From positions 689,025-728,251 of the forward strand of contig NMRA01000067.1 in the NCBI GenBank assembly GCA_002633005.1: 39,227 nucleotides of DNA, read 5' to 3'. This document shows, piece after piece, positions 13,844 to 25,300 of this stretch; positions within the stretch are counted from its first letter, which is position 1, and each line of letters begins with the position of its first letter. The translations under genes were made by a program, and so were the position numbers. The notes under the pieces are model-generated. The model was given only the letters and a program-made list of their open reading frames with translations, did no database searches and was not told the DNA's origin. This DNA comes from Phoronis australis. Lineage: Eukaryota; Phoronida; Phoronidae.

Positions 13844-15535
13844 AGGCTCTACACAATACTCACCATCAGGAGGAGCAAGCACTCGCCACAATTTTTATTC
13901 AATTCTTGAACCACTTTACACAAATTATTCATTACATATTTTAATCTCAACAAAAGCCTACCCATAAAATCAATGCCATTTCCAGGCTAACATTTATTCA
14001 CTTCTTCAGATTCAAACCATTTTGCTTATAAATTAGAGGATATTTTGTCAGGAATCTGTTCCGCAGTGCAGTGCGTGTTTATTTATTCCTCCATCAGGTA
14101 GCACTGACAATGCCAATCAAGTTTAACAGGTAAAATTGAATGACAAACTAGCCTGTGGTAGTGTTTACCAACACTTTACCAGTAATTGCGAGGTATTGTA
14201 CGATATCACTGAAGACAGATAATCAATGAAAGGCCTTTGTTCTTGGCCACTTACACATAAATCATTAATACATATAGCCCCACGACATGAATGAGTCTGC
14301 ACCGAGCTCTAGTTAATTAAGATGAGATTTGAAGGTGGTCAAGACACTTATTGAATGAGACAACATTTAGGGGCACAAGACGAAATCTGGTCACTGTCAT
14401 GACGAATTTGGACAAGATTCTACGAAGCTATGACAATATTGTGGAAAGTATGTTCTATTTATTGCTGTAGTAGGAAATGAAACGAAGGAAACTTCACCAA
14501 TTCCTTTCTGCGTACGTGACTAAACTCATTTTTTGGGACAAAGCCCTCCCAACATGACTAACAAACATTATACAGTAATATAAAAAATTGGAAAATATTA
14601 TGGTATTTTAATACATTTTAAAAAATTTTATTTTCCTGCTTTTTCAAAATAGATATGCAGCATCATATTTTTAAATATGGTGCTTTAAAAATCTTTATCA
14701 TTTCAAGTTTGGCCCAGTAGCTACTTTTTTGCAAAATTTCGCAAATAGTATGCAATAAACGACAACTGAATATTAGAAGCTGCTGCTTAGTGTGTTTTCC
14801 TATGAGTGTTTTTAGTATTATAAATATGGTCATTAGATGAACAAATTACATTAAATCCCTTCGAAATTACGAAGGTGGAGTCATCTCTCTCTCATACAAG
14901 ATTATTAGCTAAATTAGGGTGAACTTTATGAATACTCATGTTTCAGTAACTCATCAGTAACTCAGAAACCAATGACTAGGACACTTAATAAAGAGGGGGC
15001 GGCACACCCATTTTTGTGTTACCTTTAATAAAATTACAGATCCCTGATCATCTTGGAGAAACATTTCGAGTTTTAACTGCTGCTCCCTCATGACTAGCGC
15101 AGACCATAGATGGCTATGAGCTGAGGTGTGTGCCTTAAGTGAAATTTACCCTCAAACCAAGTTAGCCGCAAACAGCGAGGTGAAGTACTCATTTACCAGT
15201 AAGCTATGTTCGAATTAAACAGCGTAAATGGAGTACACACGCTTACAGTGATACAGCAAGAGAAATTTGTTGTTTTTAGGAGACGCAAAAGTTAATTTAC
15301 TTTGGCTACTAGTTGTATTCAGCCAAGCACACAGCTCTCTTCACCCAAATGCTGCGAGGATTGATGTTCACTATGTAAAAAATCCAACTAATGAGACATT
15401 CGCCTCACCACCACACCACAGGTAAAATCTTCACGTTTCATTTTGCCGCAGACGTAAACATTAGCTGACAGAGCTTATTCGCGTTCAAAGCTAGCAGGTC
15501 TCTGTTCGCTCTCCGTCTGCGCTGGTTCTTAAATA
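13844..15535. other. Non-coding, no recognisable gene
   Basis: AT-rich sequence, including a very A/T-dense stretch around 14570-14700. No gene, RNA or structured repeat was recognised. Confidence 0.55.
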
Positions 15536-15739
15536 TCCATGCAACAATAGAAAGTAACACAAATGGCCCAGCAATTAGGCAGACATTTACTTCCATTGAG
15601 CAAACACAAATGACTGATACAAACAGCGTTCAACAGCAAGTCACATATAGTGTTTGCTCAATGGATGTGAAGTCATGAGAATCAAGATGTATGCTTTTTG
15701 CTCTCAGGGCCATTTGTTTCACTTTATATTGTTACTGGA
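15536..15739. mobile_element. Palindromic MITE, TA-flanked, 204 bp
   Basis: The two halves are imperfect reverse complements. The outer arms read TCCATGCAACAATAGAAAG on the left and, read inward from the right, TCCAGTAACAATATAAAG. Both continue into ACAAATGGCCC. The inner arms are a perfect 16-base match, TCCATTGAGCAAACAC (15592-15607) against 15650-15665, around a 42-base loop. TA dinucleotides at 15534-15535 and 15740-15741 would fit a Tc1/mariner-type target duplication, but TA is common in AT-rich DNA. No coding capacity. The transcript would fold into a long hairpin. Confidence 0.7.
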
Positions 15740-15954
15740 TAGAAAAGACTGTGAATAGGGCAAGAATAATTAAGGTGGAGAAACATTAATGTCTATTCAA
15801 GATTAACCAGGGTTTTGTATGTTTAGTAAAGTCAATAACAAAAACGGTGTTTTTATTGAGTGCCAACAGTCTGTGACTGCATGTAGCTAGACATCTGAAA
15901 AACTATAGAATTTAGCTTTTGAGTAAAAATACATATTTTTTGAAAGTAGAAAAA

Positions 15955-16330
15955 ACATGTAGATTTGAATTGGGGACATTATACCAGCCTTTCATTTATT
16001 TGGGTCATAACAGATTACCTCTTTTTAGTAAAATTTAGCAAAAAAGATATTTTTTCAGCAAAACAGGCCTATCAGTATTATGATGGCAAATTTCTTTTGA
16101 ATAAATATTCAAGATGAAGTTTCAAAAACACTATCACAGTTTTCTAAATATTTTTTGTTTTTGTCGAATGTAATTTTAAGGCCTCTCATAAATGTCAAAA
16201 CTTGTGGTACCTTATGCGAAAAAAAACTCTTAAAAAGTTTCTAACACCGTTTTGGAGAACAGTACATAAAATAGTATCTGAAGGTTTCATATGATGTTCC
16301 CAAATAAGCCAATTTTGACAATTTTCAAGG
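15955..16330 (-). repeat. Dispersed repeat family R1, copy 3 (minus)
   Basis: Reverse complement of the R1 family. AAATTTCTTTTGAATAAAT, AAGATGAAGTTTCAAAAAC and CACAGTTTTCTAAAT align with the reversed copy 1, and TTATACCAGCC...TTGGGTCATAA matches the distal block. It is the closest relative of copy 4 at 34627. Confidence 0.7.
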
Positions 16331-17167
16331 AACACTCACAACATTAAAAGTGAAACTGACGTTTGTATAAATCAAACCAAAAAGCCCCATGCAGTGTTAA
16401 GTAGGTCAACTTGAAATTGAAAATGTTCGAACTAGTATATATCAAGTTAACCTTGCGGAAAGACTTTATGTTGAAGTTCTCAGTCAACTCCATATGGTCC
16501 GTGGTCTCATCGTGTGTAATTATGAGTCCTAACTACCCAACAAACAAAGAGTTCCACTCAAAAACATGAACCAGCTATGGCACTACATTACAGGTCCTTC
16601 AAAGTTAGTAAAGACTTTCATTTTAACTACCACAGCTCATTTCAAAAGATTCTGTAAACTCTCAGGCAGTTTGAAAAACACCACCGTAGTGATAAGACAT
16701 GATGTATTAACTTACCTGTCTTACTAATTAATATGCATGGGCCCTTAACAGGTTGATGTATTCCTGAATAATAACACACGGTGCACCTGTATTAAGACTG
16801 AAGTGGGGGTGACTTTGAACCCATTCTCCTCTACACTGCAGGTGCTCCACTCTGATACGTTTGTTATCATCAAACCTAGCTCTATGGCGGGGATTAAACT
16901 GGTAAATATACTAAGTTAGGGCAACTCAAATTGGGAAATTTATAGACAGATTACATTGTTGTGCACGTTTTAATTAGTCATAGAAGTGGCAACCCCAAAC
17001 TAACCTTAAATCACCTTTACTCCAACAGATGCAGCAGGTGTGAAGTTTGACAAAAGTGCAATATGTAAAGATGAAAATCATTTTTTAATGCAGGAAGTTG
17101 TAACTTAGTATTATCACATTTCAATTTCTAGGTATACAAGAACAAGATTTACTTTGTTTGGGACTGA

Positions 17168-17285
17168 GAATAATAGTAAAAGTAACAGTAATCATAACTG
17201 TAACTGTAACCATAACAGTAATAATAATAATAAAAATATTATTAGTAACATTAATAATAATAACAATACTTTATTTTGTTGATAA
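17168..17285. repeat. Low-complexity GTAAC/AAT tract
   Basis: Imperfect runs of GTAAC/CATAAC-like pentamers and hexamers are followed by ATA/TAA trinucleotides. This is simple-sequence DNA with no coding signal. Confidence 0.8.
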
Positions 17286-17434
17286 TAAATACATAAATAT
17301 AACTAACAAATGCTACAGCATATTCAAGGGTTAAGTTAAAAAGAGATAACTTAGAATAACTTGGAGAATAAGTAATAATAGATCAAGGTAACCATGAGAA
17401 TCATGTACAAATAATACGACTTAAGACGTAATAA

Positions 17435-17502
17435 ACACACATTCACTTACTCACACACACACGCACACACCCACACACACACGCATGCATGCACACGCGC
17501 GC
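17435..17502. repeat. CA/CG dinucleotide microsatellite
   Basis: An imperfect CA repeat grades into GCATGCATGCACACGCGCGC, giving a long alternating purine-pyrimidine tract. Such tracts are known to be prone to Z-DNA formation and length variation. No gene overlaps it. Confidence 0.9.
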
Positions 17503-18099
17503 CTATGAGGATGACAGCAAAAATAGAAAAAATCAGGTAACTAACAGAGCCATAAGGGTTCAGCAGTCCAAAATTTCTTATGATTAATTTTTTTTAAATA
17601 TATGTTTTTCTACAATCATGTACAATCCTTGTGCTAAGTGGAAATGGGGCCGGCCAGTTTCCTCTTGAAGCCCCCATGGATACCTACTGTTCCCTTTACT
17701 GACTCACAATATTACAATCCACTGATAAAAAATTTTCCTAAAAGTGAGGGGATATGTTGGTTAATTATGAGACAAATGGAAATATTTGGTCATGCAGAAA
17801 ATTATTGTGTTTAAGATTTTAACAGGCTGGTGGCATTACAAGGAAGAACAGATATAAAGAAATATCATTTCAACATATCATTAAAAATTTGACTAGTAAC
17901 TGTCATTACTATCTTTTATTGTTGTTTCAGTAAAAATCAGAGAGCTAAACTAATTCTAGTTAGCTAGCTATAACAGACATAAGTAGACTAGGCTCAAAAT
18001 ATAGAGAACGATGTCGCTAAAAAGTTGGTAATTTAAGTGAAGCCGGCTTTTTCAGTACACTCTAACTCGACTTGCAATCCTCTTGCAACAGAACTCACA

Positions 18100-19751
18100 T
18101 CAAAATGTGGGGAAGTTTTTACAATTCTGACATTCAAATGACACTTGACCTTGTCATACCGTGGGCCATTTACAAGAAACACTATCTGATGAACACCATT
18201 TTCTTACATCACTCTTCTGCTTTTGTAATAAAGAAATGTCAGGGGTTGATTTCCAAACAGTAGGCTTGTGACAGTTAAACGCACAAACCATTTGCTCGAT
18301 TTTTGGTTTGGTAAAGTGACATCTTTTGGGAGATGATGCACTTTCACCGAAGCAAAATTTCCTCAGAATTTGGTTCGCTGGTAATAAAGAACTCAAAACC
18401 ACCAATGATTTAATACAGCCACTTCGGCAATTCGTTGTGAACTTTGCACTAACTTGAGAAAAAAAAACAGTAGATTGAAGAATAGTCCTAGGCGAAAACA
18501 GAAGATGTACAACAGATGGCGCTCAAAGTTGACGCATCTGATCACTCCATTCAAGCGAAGAATAATGAACTGATGGCATTGTTTCGTAACCAAGTTAATC
18601 TACTCAAGGTGAAGTCAGTCTTAATAAAATCACTTTTGTATCAGAATTCCTTTGGTTCATAACTCAGACTAATATAAAGCTGTATATTTATACAACTTTG
18701 TCCCAATGCCAAACTTCTATAAATTGTGATTCCAGCGTTCATTTTTTTTGCATTCTGGCCTTGTAGACTGAATGTGTTTACCGTAAACATTCAGGTTAAC
18801 CTCCTGGGCATGTTTATGGAAAGCCTGGAAATGGGAAAAGAGTGAGTATGGGTGTTAACTCGAATGTTTATGATTTTCAAAAACAATTCGCAATTTTTCT
18901 TCTGATTCAAATTTGTCATCATTTTGCATGTTGTTTCTTAATGTGTTTTCACCATAACTTTGACACTTTTTTGAAAACCACTGTAACTGCACTAATGTAC
19001 TGATACAAACATTTTAAAAAATAAAACTTAACTCTATAATAAATTGAATTAACAAACCCGGTGCAAAAATTTGTGGTGTAGAATGGAACACAAGCCTTAG
19101 TTCCATTCAAAATGATTTAACATCTTTTTCAAGTCATGAAATTTAAGCTAGGTGTGCCTTTCACTATCATTTTCACCTGCTCCTATCTGAGATGAGAAAA
19201 CAAAGATTTTAATGACTTGAGCTCTCAGATAACACTACAAACATCAATTAAGCTATCAGCCAGAGTATTGTGAAAGTCACAGTCCAGATTAGCATAGTGG
19301 ATAAGGTCAAAAAACACACAGCCTCTGTTGTAACAATGGTAACCATGGAGATTAAAGACATGTGTCAACCCTTCAAATGTCTCAAGATGGATTTAGAGTT
19401 AAAGCCATTAGAAAGCGTTTGTCTTACTTTCAACAACATGTGTTAGAAGAGTGCTTTAGTCAATTGTTTGTTCTGCTGGCTTCAAAATATTTCCAAAAGA
19501 ATAAGACCTCCTCCAGCACTCCTTCAATAGAAGCCAGTCTTTATAAGAAGGGCAAAAATTAAAGGTGACATTATTTCCACTGGTGTGACCAACAGTTTGC
19601 ACGACTCAAACAATTTGCAATAAGTATTATTTTTAGGTTGTAAAAATAAAATTTTTCCACTGCAAATGAGTGTGTTCCAGCAAAATCGACTCAGGTCGGC
19701 CCACTCATTTCAAACAATAGACAACTGAAATGAGGGACAACAAAAACACTT
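18100..19751 (+). repeat. Direct duplication B, copy 1
   Basis: This 1652-bp segment matches 19753-21660 collinearly with scattered substitutions and several indels, and ends exactly at the N at 19752. It carries two frames that recur in the other copy: about 80 codons on the minus strand (18154-18405) and 66 codons on the plus strand (19362-19562). Neither resembles a known family. Their conservation is explained by the overall similarity of the copies. Copy 1 has a 21-base palindromic insertion near 18775 that copy 2 lacks, and lacks a 291-bp segment that copy 2 has. Confidence 0.92.
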
Positions 19752-19752
19752 N
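19752..19752. other. Undetermined base at contig join
   Basis: A single N lies exactly between the end of duplication B copy 1 and the start of copy 2. Confidence 0.85.
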
Positions 19753-21660
19753 TCAAAATGTGGGGAAGTTTTTACAATTCTGACATTCAAATGACACTTG
19801 ACCTTGTCATACCATCGGCCATTTACAAGAAACACTATCTGATGAACACCATTTTCTTACATCACTCTTCTGCTTTTGTAATAAAGAAATGTCAGGGGTT
19901 GATTTCCAAACAGTAGGCTTGTGACAGTTAAACGCACAAACCATTTGCTTGATTTTTGGTTTGGTAAAATGACATCTTTTGGGAGATGATGCACTTTCAC
20001 CGAAGCAAAATGTCCTCAGAATTTGGTTCGCTGGTAATAAAGAACTCAAAACCACCAATGGTTTAATACAGCCACTTCGGCAATTCGTTGTGAACTTTGC
20101 ACTTACTTGTGAAAAAAGAACAGTAGATTGAAGAATAGTCCTAGGCGAAAACAGAAGATGTACAACAGATGGCGCTCAAAGTTGACGCATCTGATCACTC
20201 CATTAAACTTAAGCGATGAATAATGAACTGATGGCATTGTTTCTCAACCAAGTTAGTCTACTCAAGGTGAAGTCATTCTTAATAAAATCACTTTTGTATC
20301 AGAACTCCTTTGGTTCATAACTCAGATCAATCCAAAGCTGTATATTTATACAACTTTGTCCCAATGCCAAACTCATGCAGGTCCTTGGCAACAGCAATAA
20401 AATTTCTAACAAAAGGAAAAGATGCATTGATAAAGGTATTTTTATAAACATGTTTCTAACCAGGCTTGCATTAAAATAGCATCAAACATTCTGTGCAGTA
20501 GCAGTAGTAATTCCAATCAATAATTATTTCTTTATAGCGTCACGTCTCGTCACAAATAAATTTGTTTGTAGGTGTAAACATTCTAAATATCGTATTTACC
20601 CTCTCAATGTACTGTAACTTTATTGTCATTACAACCAGTTACTAAATCATTATTATGTTAAACTTGTATAAATTGTGATTACAGTGTTCATTTTTTTCGT
20701 TCTGGCCTTGTAGACTGAATGTTAACCTCCTGGGCATTTTTATGGAAAGCCTGGAAATGGGTGTTAACTCGAATGTTTATGGTTTTCAAAAACAATTTGC
20801 AATTTTTCTTCTGATTGAAATTTGTCATCATTTTGCATATAGTTTCTTAATGTGTTTTCACCATAACTTTGACACCGTTTTGAAAACCACTGTAACTGCA
20901 CTAATGTACTGATTCAAACATTTTAAAAAATAAAACTTAACTCTATAATAAATTGAATTAACAAACCCGGTGCAAAAATTTGTGGTGTAGAATGGAACAC
21001 AAGCCTTAGTTCCATTCAAAATGATTTAACATCTTTTTCAAGTCATGAAATTTAAGCTAGGTGTGCCTTTCACTATCATTTTCACCTGCTCCTATCTGAG
21101 ATGAGAAAACAAAGATTTTAATGACTTGAGCTCTCAGATAACACTACAAACATCAATTAAGCTATCAGCCAGAGTATTGTGAAAGTCACAGTCCAGATTA
21201 GCATAGTGGATAAGGTCAAAAAACACACAGCCTCTGTTGTAACAATGGTAACCATGGAGATTAAAGACATGTGTCAACCCTTCAAATGTCTCAAGATGGG
21301 CTTAGAATTAAAGCCATTAGAAAGCGTTTGTCTTACTTTCAACAGCATGTGTTAGAAGAGTGCTTTAGTCAATTGTTTGTTCTGCTGGCTTCAAAATATT
21401 TCCAAAAGAATAAGACCTCCTCCAGCACTCCTTCAATAGAAGCCAGTCTTTATAAGAAGGGCAAAAATTAAAGGTGACATTATTTCCACTGGTGTGACCA
21501 ACAGTTTGCACGACTCAAACAATTTGCAATAAGTATTATTTTTAGGTTGTAAAAATAAAATTTTTCCACTGCAAATGAGTGTGTTCCAGCAAAATCGACT
21601 CAGGTCGGCCCACTCATTTCAAACAATAGACAACTGAAATGAGGGACAACAAAAACACTT
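19753..21660 (+). repeat. Direct duplication B, copy 2
   Basis: The 1908-bp counterpart of 18100-19751. It is longer mainly because of the 291-bp insertion at 20374-20664. Substitutions and short indels between copies run to several percent by eye, compatible with allelic divergence in a highly heterozygous animal. Sequence after 21660 is unique. Confidence 0.92.
20374..20664. mobile_element. Insertion present in one copy of B
   Basis: Copy 1 reads straight through (near 18715), but copy 2 carries 291 extra bases. The five bases AAACT precede the insertion (20369-20373) and also end it (20660-20664), as expected for a target-site duplication or for a deletion between short repeats in copy 1. 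The segment is AT-rich and non-coding, with no terminal inverted repeat and no poly-A tail, so the element class is unknown. Confidence 0.5.
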
Positions 21661-22272
21661 CAAGATAAGTGGGGGATCCAGAATGACTCAAAGAGAGCCA
21701 ACTACAGTTATCAAAGGTAAAGCGGCACAGGAGATGTTTTTTCCTCGGTCATGCCTAGACAGGTGGGGAAGGCATGGATCCATGATGTTTATTAAAAACA
21801 CTGTCCTTAGAGAGACAACATGTAAATGTTTTGCAGAGTATGCCTATAGACGAAGGAATGTTTCCATCACTCATTATCAATAAGCAGTGTTTGAAGAACC
21901 AGATCATGATAGAGTGTCAATTACCTAGCCAGGTGAGTATTATCACCTATGGCACACCTGTTATGGCGATAGCAAAACTGCAAAACATGACCATTTAAGC
22001 AAGCAGAGCAAAGTAGGGCTGATAAGTATGTCGCAAAACATCAAAGACCACTATTGGATGGGGCACTTTGACGATAGGATTTGTGTTAACCTGACATTTA
22101 CTTAACTGCTTTAAAGCTAAATTTCTCAAAATGAATACAAAACGAAGCAAATTGATAATACATAGGGGAATTAGTGGGTGAAAGTCTGGCCACATTAAGC
22201 TCTTGAAGTTTTCAGTACCAAAATTATTTATTTTTTTACCATCAGCAAAGCATCGGCACTACTTTTGGGTAA
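21661..22272. other. Non-coding, no recognisable gene
   Basis: Unique sequence after duplication B. A 66-codon plus-strand frame at 21683-21883 and a minus-strand frame at 21995-22195 are unrecognised. Confidence 0.5.
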
Positions 22273-22362
22273 ATGAATAATAAGGGACCTTTCAACCATA
22301 CCACAACTTACAACCAAATGAATTTTAAGGGACCTTTCAACCACACCACAACTTACAACCAA
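22273..22362 (+). repeat. 45-bp tandem duplication, two copies
   Basis: Two adjacent 45-base units (22273-22317 and 22318-22362) differ at only a few positions. Each contains AAGGGACCTTTCAACCA and CACAACTTACAACCAAATG. The unit is a multiple of three, so a plus-strand frame (22273-22479) passes through as a 15-residue repeat. The frame is otherwise unrecognised and is probably not a gene. Confidence 0.85.
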
Positions 22363-25300
22363 ATGACTAAACAAAATGACCGATATGTCATTCAAAAAGT
22401 CATACATATTTTATACAATTTTAATTGTGCAAACCATTTAGATAATAACTCTACACTGCCGGACAAAACTGTTGTGTGAGGGCAGTCAACAACTGCATCA
22501 ATGATGTGAACTGGTTTGTGAAATTTGATTAGAGCTTACTATTAATCAAATAAAAGAAATATCTACTTAGCTTTAGTCTAGACATACAGTACTCTGAACG
22601 ATAAATTAATAAACAAAGAATTCTCAACCGGTACTGTTTCTTTTTAGATATTTTGCCTATGAATAGGCCTACTGACATTCTAAAGCACATTTCGGAAAAG
22701 TTTCAAAACTTCCTTTCAGTTTTAATCAACGCAAATAATACTAACAATTAAGGAATTTATCTAAGTCTGAGCTGGCTTTTTAAAAGCAATACCTGAAGTT
22801 CAAGTCAAGCCAGAGAAACCGCAATTGGCACCAGTTTCAATAGCAAACGATAATTGCTGGATGAAAACTACAAGATATATTTGCATGTTCCTAACTATGC
22901 TAATGTATAGCTGAATGACATAACATAACTTATGCTAAAATAAAGTGCAGTTGTATTCATTGACAAGTTGTAAATGTGAAAACAAAAAGTTCTGCAAATA
23001 GGTGACCTTTGCACCAATGACATTCCTGGGGGCTGAAATAGCCTGCATCACCCAGTGTTTAATTATTCCCCACCAGCACCACATTACATACTTACTGGAC
23101 ACGGTTCAGTGATTTGCGGTGTTTCGAGACAAAACTGGTTGCAAAAAGATTGGCAATTTTCAACCTACTTCATATTCACATCATTGCTATGTGTTGTGTT
23201 TCAAATTTGACCAAGCAATCACAGAGATAAGGAATACGGTAGCATGCAAGTTCCATTTTAAAAACATTAAAATACCAAAAGACTATAGTTTTCAATGCAG
23301 CAAAAATTTAAGCACTTCTCTCAGGACATGAATTATGTACCACTGAATGTTAAATTGAGGGCGTAGGCGTGGGGATGAGAAAATGATACTTGTACATTTA
23401 AAAAGTTCCGGTACTCTGATTCAGAGCCAAGGAAATACAAAGAATTACCTTCAGGAACAAATAGTTGACATTGTTCACATTAGAGCCAATCAGTGGGTTT
23501 AAATGGGGGACGGAAAAGGTAAATTGACAGAACAGAGATGTTTAATTTAAAATTTCAATTCTGATGTAGTTTCATATCTCAGGGTTATCTGCCGCACACT
23601 CGTGACAGATGAATCACAAATAGGTAAGTCAAATCCTGACAGCTATAATCTTTAGTAAACACGGCAGTTTGAGTTACAGTTTAAAAAGTGACAAATATAA
23701 TGTTGACATTAAATAAGTGATTAACTCAATCCGATAGTACAGTTACAATACACAGTGTGTGAAGTCAAAACAGAGGGAGAACATGCCGGCCATTTGGAAT
23801 TAGAGACCTTGTTTTATAAATTACCACATCCTATCATTGAGTAAATTAAAGTCAAACAAAATTAAAATGTCAATTCAGAAGTCAACAAGGAGAACGGGAA
23901 ATTCTCCTGGACAATAAGAGCACTGCAGTGAGGAACATTCAGGCATTCAACCTTGGACTAGCAAAGGTAACACAACTAATTTTAAGAAATTGCCAATTAT
24001 AGTTGCAGAGTACAAAAACACTAGTCAATTGAGTTTCTACTGGGAAAGTGAGGGTTTGTTATAAGTCTACCTAAAAGTAAAAATACAATACAATTTCCAT
24101 TTATTCACCTGGGAACTTACAGAAATTATGACATTGTAAATAATGAGTTTAAGTTGTTGATCACATACAATAACTGACTTAGTATGATCAAAATTCTCCA
24201 ATTTGAGCCAGTTCGAGCTTGTACCAAATTTTAGAAATAGCCAATAATGGCCATCCCAAACACAAGAATTACCAGAAAGATGGCAAAATTACCCACCCTG
24301 CTGATTGAAAGCATTAGTCTGAAATTTCAGAAATATGATGAGCGCCAAAATCGCTTTTGTCCCAAAATCCATAATGATCATAGAAAATTCAATTTTTGTG
24401 GGAGTTTCCGCGTCTCAAATTCTAGAAACTGTCCATAATACCATACAGACTATTTTGACACATAACAAATTTTACCTTTAAAAAACAAATTACATACATG
24501 CACCATCCGATCTAATAATCTCACCAGGGAATATTAATAGCTTTGGTCACAGTAGCATAACCACAACCCTCGTCATACCAGTGTTGACTATCAAGCAACC
24601 ATTTACACTGTTTTTTATCATGGCTCATGCTGATTATAAATCAAGTGTGTGTCATCAATGTTAAAGACAGGTAATCCTAGTAATACCTGTAGCTGCACCT
24701 GTGCCTACACTTTAAGCCATGAGAACACAACTGCACCTGATGACTAACTCCAGTATTACTGCTACTTTAAAGACTGACCAACCCATTCAATGTCCTTTCA
24801 TACTAACCTAACTGTGGTATGAGAGGAGCAATGTTAACTGCAAAGTTAGTTGAACCATTCATACCAGCTTTGATAGTAAACGGAAATCAAAGTAAGCAGT
24901 TGATGATGCTGTTGTCATTGAAGTAAATGCGGTTAAGCCGTGCTTGAAGTTGACAGTTCATACTGCGCCGAACCATCTTTGCTCCTCCGCTAAACACGCC
25001 TCTTAAGTTCAAATATAACTAGCCACCATTAACTTCAATCCAGCACTGAAGGTAACCGTTCATACTGACCGCAACTCACCAAAGCATCGATGCATCGAAA
25101 GGGCTGGTAGTGCAATGCAGTGACCAACCTGAGCCTTTCTAATATGCAACACAATTATGACATGCAATCAGTTTAAGGGACATTATTGGTTTTACGGCCA
25201 AAAAAAAACCTTATGAGGATTATTATTGAAAGAGACAGATTTCTTGAAGTCATTACCTTTGGCCAGAGATATGTTTTTTTGTGATTTTATTACAAATTTC

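Larger units (their letters stand above)
16331..18099. other. Non-coding with simple repeats
   Basis: No gene recognised. It contains a low-complexity AAT/GTAAC tract and a CA-rich microsatellite, listed separately. Confidence 0.55.

Noticed and set aside
18154-18456. Cys-containing minus-strand frame (MVCAFNCHKP) that recalled a THAP start
   Set aside because: The Cys spacing is C-x3-C rather than C-x4-C and the FxFPxD core and the C-x2-H half are absent. Recurrence in both copies of duplication B is not independent evidence.
24790-25080. Four TTCATAC motifs as a tandem repeat
   Set aside because: Spacing is irregular and flanking similarity is limited to short blocks, too weak to define a unit.
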